A stretch of DNA of 5,662 nt from positions 1 to 5,662 of the forward strand of contig JALHET010000084.1 of the NCBI GenBank assembly GCA_022839525.1, written 5' to 3'. Each line of letters starts with the position of its first letter. The first letter of the stretch is position 1. Below the pieces are notes generated by a model that saw nothing but the letters and a program-made list of their open reading frames with translations, made no database searches and was not told the DNA's origin. The position numbers and the translations under genes were made by a program. Source of the DNA: Lentisphaerota bacterium (lineage in GTDB: Bacteria; Verrucomicrobiota; Kiritimatiellia; RFP12; UBA1067). Shown piece after piece: positions 1-4,940 of this stretch.

Positions 1-71
1 GCGGTATTATGCCTGGTGGCGTTCGGCGCAAATGTAGTGCGCTTTAAAAAACACGTTGTTTGCATGAAGAC

Positions 72-116
72 CCCGCCAGCCAGCGGCCAGCGTTGCGCTG
101 GCCGCTGGCTGGCGGG
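72..116. repeat. Perfect 21-bp inverted repeat (stem-loop) upstream of mnmE
   Basis: Positions 72-92 and 96-116 are perfectly complementary over 21 bp around a TTG loop. The left arm begins CCCGCCAGCCAGCGG and the right arm ends CCGCTGGCTGGCGGG. In RNA this would be an extremely stable hairpin. There is no T-tract after either arm, so it is not a textbook Rho-independent terminator. It lies 21 bp before the mnmE start and 25-35 bp after two possible stop codons of an upstream gene (TAG at 35-37 in frame 2, TAA at 45-47 in frame 3). It could therefore be a 3'-end stabiliser or terminator of the preceding gene, a 5'-UTR structure of mnmE, or a dispersed palindromic repeat. The structure is certain; its role is not. 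Confidence 0.8.
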
Positions 117-127
117 CCCTGAAAAGC

Positions 128-134
128 AGGAAGG
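128..134 (+). promoter_or_regulatory. Shine-Dalgarno sequence deciding the mnmE GTG start
   Basis: AGGAAGG at 128-134, followed by more G residues, is well spaced for the GTG at 138: six bases separate the AGGA core from it. The in-frame ATG at 150 is too far from this site. The ATG at 159 has GGAGG only two bases before it. This favours GTG 138. Confidence 0.6.
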
Positions 135-137
135 GGT

Positions 138-1538
138 GTGCGGACTTCTATGGAGGACATGGGAAACAGCGCCCCCCCCATCGCCGCTCTGGCGACAGCT
201 GCGGGTGCGGCGGGCATCTGCGTGGTGCGCGTGTCGGGTGAGGGCGCGCTGGAAGTCGGCGACCGCCTTGTGCCGGAAGCCGCGCGAAAACCGTCGCAGC
301 GTGCTGCCGGGACTTTTGTTCATGCGTCCATCCTGCATCCGCAAACGCGGGAGCGGATCGATGACGCGGTGATTTTAGTGTACCGGGCTCCGCACAGCTA
401 CACCGGTGAAGACACACTTGAGATTCAGGGCCATGGAGGCAGCGTGCCGTCGCGGCGGTTGCTCGACGCGGTTTTGGCGGCGGGGGCGCGGATGGCCGAG
501 CCGGGCGAGTTCACCAAACGGGCTTTCTTGAGCGGTCGGCTCGATCTCACGCAGGCCGAGGCGGTGTGTGATTTCATCCAGGCGAAAACCGACCGGGCGG
601 CGCATGTGGCCCGCGCGCAGATGGACGGCGCGCTGGGTCAAAAGATTGGTCACCTTTACGAGCAGGTGACATGCGTTTGCGCCGATGTTGAGCATGCGCT
701 GGATTTCGACGAAGGCGAGCTACCGGACACGTTTCTGGAGCGGGTCGCAGTCCGTTTGTCCGGCTTGGTTGCGGAAGCGGAGCGGTTGGCGGCCACGTGG
801 AACGAAGGGCGTTTGTTGCGGGACGGCGCGCTGGTGGTCATCAGCGGCAGGCCCAATGCGGGCAAGTCTTCTCTCCTGAACGCGTTGCTGGGCCAGAACC
901 GCGCGATCGTGCATGAGGTGCCCGGGACGACACGGGACGTGATCGAAGAAGGGTTCGTGCTCAACGGGATTCCGCTGCGGCTGGCGGACACGGCTGGATT
1001 GCGGGAGACGGATAACGCGGTTGAGCGGGATGGCATCGGCCGCGCTCGGGAACTCATGCGGCAGGCGGATCTCAACCTGCATGTGATCGACGGGTCGCAA
1101 CCGTGTGACGGGGCGACTCTGCGCGAACTTGACGCGATGCGGCGCGAGCGTGTTCTGGTCGTCTTTACGAAGAAAGACCTGCCCCCTGCCCCCGCTGGCC
1201 GGGAGGTCCGTTTGCCGGAGGGTGTCGCGCATGTGCATGTTTCGCTCAAGACCGGGGAAGGGCTTGAGCCGCTCAGGGCCGCGCTGGCGGTGTTGCTGGG
1301 GATAGGGACGGAGTCGCAGGGACAGCCGGTGGTGGCCTTGCGGCATCTTTCGGAACTTCGTCTGGCGGTCGAACGCGGCCGCCAGGCGGTCGAGGCACTG
1401 GCCGTTGGCGCGGATTGGCTGGTCATCGCCGCAGGGATTTTGCGCGAAGCGGCAGAGGCGCTGGGGCGTATCGTGGGGCGCGTCTACACGGACGATCTCT
1501 TGGACACGATCTTCAGCCGGTTCTGCGTCGGCAAGTGA
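138..1538 (+). CDS. mnmE: tRNA uridine-5-carboxymethylaminomethyl(34) synthesis GTPase MnmE
   Basis: MnmE is a cytoplasmic GTPase that forms a complex with MnmG and installs the (carboxymethyl)aminomethyl group on C5 of U34 in certain tRNAs. The 466-residue length is close to the usual 450-460. Residues 1 to about 130 are the tetrahydrofolate-binding domain (IAALATA, VRVSG, SYTGEDTLEIQGHGG, EPGEFTKRAFLSGRLDLTQAEAV). A helical domain surrounds an inserted G domain. G-domain motifs are the P-loop GRPNAGKSS (237-245), GTTRD (263-267), DTAGLRET (284-291), a G4 motif reading TKKD (344-347) instead of NKxD, and SLKTGEG (369-375) at G5. The C-terminus is FCVGK (462-466), matching the family signature FCIGK with its catalytic cysteine (C463). 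The GTG start at 138 has a good ribosome site; ATG 150 or 159 are alternatives. No key residue is lost, so the protein should be active. Confidence 0.97.
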   Translation: MRTSMEDMGNSAPPIAALATAAGAAGICVVRVSGEGALEVGDRLVPEAARKPSQRAAGTFVHASILHPQTRERIDDAVILVYRAPHSYTGEDTLEIQGHGGSVPSRRLLDAVLAAGARMAEPGEFTKRAFLSGRLDLTQAEAVCDFIQAKTDRAAHVARAQMDGALGQKIGHLYEQVTCVCADVEHALDFDEGELPDTFLERVAVRLSGLVAEAERLAATWNEGRLLRDGALVVISGRPNAGKSSLLNALLGQNRAIVHEVPGTTRDVIEEGFVLNGIPLRLADTAGLRETDNAVERDGIGRARELMRQADLNLHVIDGSQPCDGATLRELDAMRRERVLVVFTKKDLPPAPAGREVRLPEGVAHVHVSLKTGEGLEPLRAALAVLLGIGTESQGQPVVALRHLSELRLAVERGRQAVEALAVGADWLVIAAGILREAAEALGRIVGRVYTDDLLDTIFSRFCVGK

Positions 1539-1652
1539 CGGGCGGAAAACGCGCAAAGCGTGAGGCAACCACAGATTCGGTTTTTTGATATGGCGGAGAA
1601 GGCAGAAATCCGCTATCGTCTTTGAAAGTCACAGGAGCTGACAAACCTAAAC

Positions 1653-1657
1653 AGGAG
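1653..1657 (+). promoter_or_regulatory. Shine-Dalgarno sequence deciding the membrane-protein start
   Basis: AGGAG lies six bases before the ATG at 1664, an ideal arrangement. A longer reading from TTG at 1622 lacks such a site and would add a polar 14-residue extension before a natural-looking N-terminus (MALKQIDIG). ATG 1664 is preferred. Confidence 0.75.
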
Positions 1658-1663
1658 AAAGGT

Positions 1664-2317
1664 ATGGCCTTGAAACAGATCGATATCGGTGCCGAACTTA
1701 GCAAGGGGTGGAATGTCTTCAAGCTGAATATGGGCGTGCTGGTCGTTGCGGGGGTGATCGCCACCCTGGTCACACTGGTGACCTGTCTGGTTCTCTCTGG
1801 CCCTTTGAGTGCGGGGTTGTTTCTGGTGATCCGGCGGCTGATCCAGAACGATCCCGTCAAACCTCAGGCCGGTGACGTGTTCAAGGGGTTGGATTATTTT
1901 CTTCAATCCTTTTTGTTGATGCTGTTCTGTTTTGTGGTTTCCCTCGTCTGCTCGCTGGTGCTGGGAATCGTGCCGATTCTGGGGCAGCTGGTCTCTATCG
2001 CGTTGTCGCTGGCGCTCAATTCGCTGATGATGTGGTCGCTGATGTTTGTGGCCTACGAAAAGCGGACGGCCGTGGAGGCCGTCAAAAAGGCGGTTGCCAG
2101 TTTGAAGGCGGGGGAATTCACGGTGCCGTTGCTTTTCGGTGCGCTCGCCAGTCTGATTTCGCACGCGGGCATGTTTGTGTGCGGGGTGGGTGTGTTTTTC
2201 ACGATCCCGATCGGGTACTGCATGATGGCTTGTTGTTACCAAACCTTGTATGGTGATGAGGCGCAACGGACTGAACCCGAGGCGGTTCCGCCTCCTCCAG
2301 ACGATTTGAGACTGTAA
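1664..2317 (+). CDS. Uncharacterised polytopic membrane protein (217 aa)
   Basis: I do not recognise a named gene. The protein begins with a short soluble part (MALKQIDIGAELSKGWNVFKLN), in which the GW-x-x-FK pattern resembles the start of YciC/DUF975-type predicted inner-membrane proteins. Hydrophobic stretches follow at about 24-45, 48-57 (short), 79-100, 102-131 (probably two passes) and 153-194 (probably two passes), suggesting five or six membrane segments. Between them are polar loops with basic residues (RRLIQNDPVK, YEKRTAVEAVKKA). The C-terminus (about 198-217) is hydrophilic and proline-rich with a PPPP run, probably exposed. No catalytic motif is visible. The gene lies 125 bp after mnmE on the same strand and is followed by a strong terminator, so it may be the last cistron of an mnmE transcript. 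I found no convincing promoter in the gap. The family resemblance is pattern-based; function is unknown. Confidence 0.85.
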   Translation: MALKQIDIGAELSKGWNVFKLNMGVLVVAGVIATLVTLVTCLVLSGPLSAGLFLVIRRLIQNDPVKPQAGDVFKGLDYFLQSFLLMLFCFVVSLVCSLVLGIVPILGQLVSIALSLALNSLMMWSLMFVAYEKRTAVEAVKKAVASLKAGEFTVPLLFGALASLISHAGMFVCGVGVFFTIPIGYCMMACCYQTLYGDEAQRTEPEAVPPPPDDLRL

Positions 2318-2337
2318 CGCCGGTTTTCCGGCAAGGT

Positions 2338-2379
2338 TCCCAGAGCTGCGCTCCACGGGTTGCGGTTCTGGGGTTTTTT
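2338..2379 (+). terminator. Rho-independent terminator after the membrane-protein gene
   Basis: Positions 2338-2350 pair with 2361-2373. The outer six base pairs are perfect (CCCAGA with TCTGGG), and the pairing continues inward with GC pairs and G-T wobbles around a roughly 10-base loop. Six T residues follow immediately (2374-2379). It begins 20 bp after the stop codon of the membrane-protein gene. A smaller hairpin, GCCGG-TTTT-CCGGC (2319-2332), precedes it without a T-tract. It should separate upstream transcription from mnmG. Confidence 0.85.
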
Positions 2380-2439
2380 GTCCGCACCCCTTTTTGGTAA
2401 GAAAGAAACATACGGTGCGGTGCGGATCTTTTTAAAGGC

Positions 2440-2664
2440 CGGATTTTTATGAAAAACCCTTTGTTTTCAAGGGAAAAACCGCCTGTTAATAACTCGTCGA
2501 TAAGTGTTTATCAAAAATCCTTGCGTTTTGGGCAAACAGTTTGCTAACAAACACATAACATGTTGACTGGCAGATAGTTATATAAAAAACAACACCCCGA
2601 TTAAACGATAAATAAATATCGATTGGTCAAAATCTAGCCTGTCGATAGTTTAAGGAATCGAGAC
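2440..2664. other. AT-rich intergenic region; candidate replication origin or regulatory region
   Basis: This is the non-coding stretch between the terminator and the small ORF. By hand count 2461-2640 is about 34% GC, against clearly GC-rich coding DNA on both sides. It contains two short inverted repeats, GATAA-GTGT-TTATC (2499-2512) and CGATA-AATAAA-TATCG (2606-2621). The pentamer CGATA recurs on either strand at 2498, 2606, 2617 and 2643. Weak DnaA-box-like 9-mers, each two mismatches from TTATCCACA or its complement, occur at 2484 (TGTTAATAA), 2495 (CGTCGATAA), 2508 (TTATCAAAA) and 2640 (TGTCGATAG). No perfect or one-mismatch box is present. In E. coli oriC lies directly upstream of mnmG (gidA), the same relative position, and parS-like sites lie in the adjacent gene. 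Origin identity is inference; a promoter or regulatory region is the alternative. Confidence 0.35.
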
Positions 2665-2736
2665 ATGTGGCGCGAATGGGCTTTCAAAAAGAGACATGCG
2701 GTCAAACCAAGAAAAAGACGTACCGGAAAGTCATAA
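2665..2736 (+). CDS. Possible small, highly basic protein (23 aa)
   Basis: An ATG at 2665 is preceded by AAGGA (2652-2656) with eight bases between, a good ribosome site. It opens a 23-codon frame ending at TAA 2734-2736. The peptide starts MWREWAFKKRH and ends KPRKRRTGKS, with ten Lys/Arg, one His and only one acidic residue. Such composition suits an RNA-binding or ribosome-associated peptide, but it does not match bL34, bL36 or bTHX as I remember them. It lies between the AT-rich region and the mnmG promoter and would need its own promoter upstream. I see only an unpaired TTGACT (2563-2568) and AT-rich hexamers at poor spacing. A chance ORF is possible. Confidence 0.3.
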   Translation: MWREWAFKKRHAVKPRKRRTGKS

Positions 2737-2744
2737 ACAGGGGG

Positions 2745-2773
2745 GTAACATTTTGGCCTGTCTTTGGTATAAT
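2745..2773 (+). promoter_or_regulatory. Promoter of mnmG (extended -10, sigma-70 type)
   Basis: A perfect TATAAT occurs at 2768-2773 with TGG immediately before it, giving the extended -10 pattern TGnTATAAT. Seventeen bases upstream is GTAACA (2745-2750), a four-of-six match to TTGACA. Transcription would begin at about 2780-2782, that is, at or within a few bases of the ATG at 2782. The mRNA would then be leaderless if that ATG is used, or have a roughly 30-base leader if ATG 2812 is used. Confidence 0.75.
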
Positions 2774-2781
2774 TCCCGCTT

Positions 2782-4752
2782 ATGAATGAGTCCCCTACCC
2801 TGCCCTCTACGATGAAACAAACGAAGCCTTGGAATGTGCTGGTGGTCGGCGGAGGTCATGCCGGAATTGAAGCCGCATTAGTTGCCGCGCGTTTGGGATG
2901 CGAAACGTTACTGGTCACCGGACAGGTCAGTATGATCGCAAAGATGCCGTGTAATCCCTCGATCGGCGGGCTTGCGAAATCACATCTGGTTTATGAGTTA
3001 GATGCCCTGGGCGGAGAAATGCCGTTCTGTACCGACCTGTGCGGTTTTCAATATAAGACCTTGAATGCCAGCCGCGGGCCTGCTGTGCGGGCGACCCGTG
3101 TCCAGTGCGACAAGGAGCAGTATGCGTTGCGCATGCGGCGGGTTGTTGAAAGCACGGCCCGGTTAACAGTCTTGGAGGACGAGGTCACTGGGCTGGCGAT
3201 AAAGGATGGGGCTGTCGCGGGCGTTCTGTCGGCTCAGGGCGGAAAGCTTTTCGCCCAAACGGTCGTTTTGACGACCGGCACGGCCCTGGCGGGGCGGATC
3301 CATATCGGCAAGGAAACCGTTCCGGGCGGCGGCGATGGCCGTCCGGCCGCGGATTCCCTTTCGCGTGCGCTGCGGGAGGCGGGGTTTGGGCTTGTCCGGC
3401 TTAAAACAGGCACTCCGCCGCGGCTCAGGGCCGGAAGCATCGACTGGGGAAAGGCCGTTATTCAGCCCGGCGAGACCCCCGCCCCGCTTTTCTCGGCGCG
3501 GGCGAAAATGTTCCACATGGAACAAATGGGGGGGGGGAGCCGGGCAAGGGCACGGGGTGCGGCGGCGGAGGAAGCCCGGTTGGGCACAGCGCGGAAGGCT
3601 CCGGAAGGGGCCGAATGTTCCACATGGAACATTCCGGAGGCCTGGAATCCCGAAAAAGGCCAAATTCCTTGCTGGCTGACCCATACAACGTCCCAAACGC
3701 ACCAAATTATCCGTGAAAACCTCGCCGACAGTGCGCTATATGGCGGAGTCATCACAGGGACGGGTGTGCGGTATTGCCCGTCGATTGAGGATAAGGTGGT
3801 AAAGTTCACGGAGGCGCAAAGGCATCACGTTTTCTTGGAGCCCGAAGGGCGCGGCACCGACCTGATTTATCCGAACGGCCTCTCGAACAGTCTTCCGCGT
3901 GAGGCGCAGATCAGGATGGTGCGCAGCGTCCCGGGGCTGGAACGTGCCGAACTTGCGGCCTATGCGTACGCCATCGAGTACGACAGCATTGACGCGCGAG
4001 AGTTGAGGCACACCCTGGAGAGCAGAAAGGTGTCCGGGCTCTACTTTGCCGGTCAGGTGAACGGCACAACGGGATACGAAGAGGCGGCGGCGCAGGGGTT
4101 CATGGCGGGAGCGAACGCCGCGCTCCGGGTGTTGGGGCGACCGCCGCTGGTTCTAAGCCGTCAGGACGCCTATATTGGCGTGATGATTGACGATTTGGTA
4201 ACCAAAGGGACGAATGAACCTTACCGCATGTTCACGTCGCGGGCTGAACGCCGTTTGATTCTGCGGCAAGACAATGCGAGGTACCGGCTGTCGGAATATG
4301 CCGATGAGCTTGGGGTGGCGGATGCACGGTGCCGGGCAGCAACGCACACCTTTGACCGGTTGGTGACGGAGGAGTTGGGGCGTCTGGCCCAAACGCGCGA
4401 AGGGGGTGTCCCGCTGATGACCGTGTTGTCCCGTCCGGAGGGGCGGTACAGCGATTTGCCGCAGAGGCGGTGCGACTTGCCCCCGGAAGTTGTCGAGCAG
4501 GTTGAAATCAGGGCTAAGTACCACGGGTATATTGCGCAAGAGGAACGTGCGGCCAAACGGGCTAAACTGGAGGAGGCCATCCGTATTCCGGAGTGGTTGG
4601 AGTACAGCCGGATACCGGCTTTACGGTTTGAGAGCCGCGAGAAACTGTTGCGTGTGAGGCCGGAGAGTTTGGGACAGGCCGCGCGTATTCCGGGCGTGAA
4701 TCCGGCGGACATCGCGGTGCTGTCGCTGATCATCAAGCGCGGACATGTGTAA
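2782..4752 (+). CDS. mnmG: tRNA uridine-5-carboxymethylaminomethyl(34) synthesis enzyme MnmG (GidA), with an internal insertion
   Basis: MnmG is the FAD- and NADH-dependent partner of MnmE in modifying U34 of tRNA. Numbering from ATG 2782 (656 aa), it shows the FAD-binding GGGHAG (23-28), MPCNPSIGG with catalytic C57, [13 protein letters not shown] (94-106), TGTPPR (209-214), RYCPSIEDK with the second conserved cysteine C332, and FLEPEG (351-356). A glycine-rich [18 protein letters not shown] follows, and a complete C-terminal helical domain includes [12 protein letters not shown] and [15 protein letters not shown]57 and C332 correspond to E. coli C47 and C277. ATG 2812 would make the distance to GGGHAG identical to E. 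coli, so it may be the true start. Neither start has a Shine-Dalgarno sequence. The gene carries about 45 extra residues (roughly 240-292) that are Gly/Ala/Arg-rich and contain two parS-like DNA sites. The segment before the C-terminal domain is shorter than in E. coli. No stop or frameshift is present. Confidence 0.97.
   Translation: MNESPTLPSTMKQTKPWNVLVVGGGHAGIEAALVAARLGCETLLVTGQVSMIAKMPCNPSIGGLAKSHLVYELDALGGEMPFCTDLCGFQYKTLNASRGPAVRATRVQCDKEQYALRMRRVVESTARLTVLEDEVTGLAIKDGAVAGVLSAQGGKLFAQTVVLTTGTALAGRIHIGKETVPGGGDGRPAADSLSRALREAGFGLVRLKTGTPPRLRAGSIDWGKAVIQPGETPAPLFSARAKMFHMEQMGGGSRARARGAAAEEARLGTARKAPEGAECSTWNIPEAWNPEKGQIPCWLTHTTSQTHQIIRENLADSALYGGVITGTGVRYCPSIEDKVVKFTEAQRHHVFLEPEGRGTDLIYPNGLSNSLPREAQIRMVRSVPGLERAELAAYAYAIEYDSIDARELRHTLESRKVSGLYFAGQVNGTTGYEEAAAQGFMAGANAALRVLGRPPLVLSRQDAYIGVMIDDLVTKGTNEPYRMFTSRAERRLILRQDNARYRLSEYADELGVADARCRAATHTFDRLVTEELGRLAQTREGGVPLMTVLSRPEGRYSDLPQRRCDLPPEVVEQVEIRAKYHGYIAQEERAAKRAKLEEAIRIPEWLEYSRIPALRFESREKLLRVRPESLGQAARIPGVNPADIAVLSLIIKRGHV
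3509..3524. promoter_or_regulatory. parS: parS-like ParB-binding site, copy 1 (inside mnmG)
   Basis: TGTTCCACATGGAACA has perfect 7-bp inverted arms (TGTTCCA/TGGAACA) around a central CA. It is one base from TGTTCCACGTGGAACA, a form of the chromosomal parS centromere recognised by ParB. It is read as MFHMEQ (residues 243-248). The exact repeat with copy 2 covers 18 bp (3507-3524 against 3614-3631). Binding is inferred; no parA or parB gene is in the window. Confidence 0.7.
3528..3537 (+). repeat. Homopolymer tract of ten G inside mnmG
   Basis: Ten consecutive G residues follow copy 1 of the parS-like site, encoding the end of M249 and three glycines (250-252). Tracts this long are prone to slippage. 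A one-base change would shift the frame in the middle of mnmG. The present length keeps the frame open and continuous with conserved sequence on both sides. Confidence 0.85.
3616..3631. promoter_or_regulatory. parS: parS-like ParB-binding site, copy 2 (inside mnmG)
   Basis: This is the same 16-mer as copy 1, TGTTCCACATGGAACA, 107 bp downstream. Here the symmetry extends further, with GAA before and TTC after, giving 10-bp arms around CA. It is flanked by outer inverted arms CTCCGGAA (3599-3606) and TTCCGGAG (3632-3639). It is read in a different frame from copy 1, as CSTWNI (residues 279-284). Identity at DNA level but not protein level indicates selection on the DNA. An mRNA hairpin is a less likely alternative, since no T-tract follows. 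Confidence 0.7.
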
Positions 4753-4940
4753 GCGTGGGTGACGGTGACAGAGAGAGACAAGCCCAGAAAACGGCAACGT
4801 TCAACCTAAATCCGGTAATTAACCATAAAGACGACATAACGCACAAAGAAAGAGAAGGGGCGGAAGATAGGGGATGGAGGAACCGAAATCGGCGCAGGCC
4901 ACCAAAAAGATAAAATTATGCGACGTTATCGGGCGGACGG

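Noticed and set aside
1..47. C-terminus of an upstream gene
   Set aside because: Two frames end here (TAG at 35-37, TAA at 45-47) but 11-14 codons are too few to choose between them or to identify a protein.
16..372. Plus-strand frame running through the hairpin and into mnmE
   Set aside because: It translates both arms of the inverted repeat and then overlaps mnmE out of frame, with an Arg/Cys-rich shadow sequence and no family resemblance.
789..804. CCACGTGGAAC inside mnmE as a third parS site
   Set aside because: Only one half matches; the 16-mer has 11 of 16 positions and its left arm is lost. The codons encode ordinary MnmE linker sequence, so chance is more likely.
656..1568. Minus-strand frames opposite mnmE
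   Set aside because: These are Ser/Arg/Pro-rich shadow translations of a conserved gene with all GTPase motifs on the plus strand.
1585..1619. Promoter for the membrane-protein gene (TTGATA and TATCGT)
   Set aside because: The spacing is 23 bp, too long for a sigma-70 promoter, and no better pair was found in the gap.
1613..2356. A 247-codon minus-strand frame opposite the membrane-protein gene
   Set aside because: Its translation is Gln/His/Arg-rich, with no domain and no ribosome site, and it overlaps a terminator. The plus strand has a good Shine-Dalgarno site and membrane segments.
2498..2648. Recurring CGATA motifs as a CRISPR or iteron array
   Set aside because: Only a pentamer recurs, at irregular spacing and on both strands; there is no repeat unit of useful length.
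3163..3705. Long minus-strand open frames across mnmG, some with MFHVEH-like peptides
   Set aside because: They are antisense shadows of a GC-rich, clearly conserved gene; the MFHVEH-like peptides are simply the parS-like palindrome read backwards.
4753..4940. Bidirectional terminator between the convergent mnmG and exported-protein genes
   Set aside because: T-rich sequence is present on the minus strand (complement of 4906-4918), but I found no GC-rich stem next to it and none downstream of mnmG.
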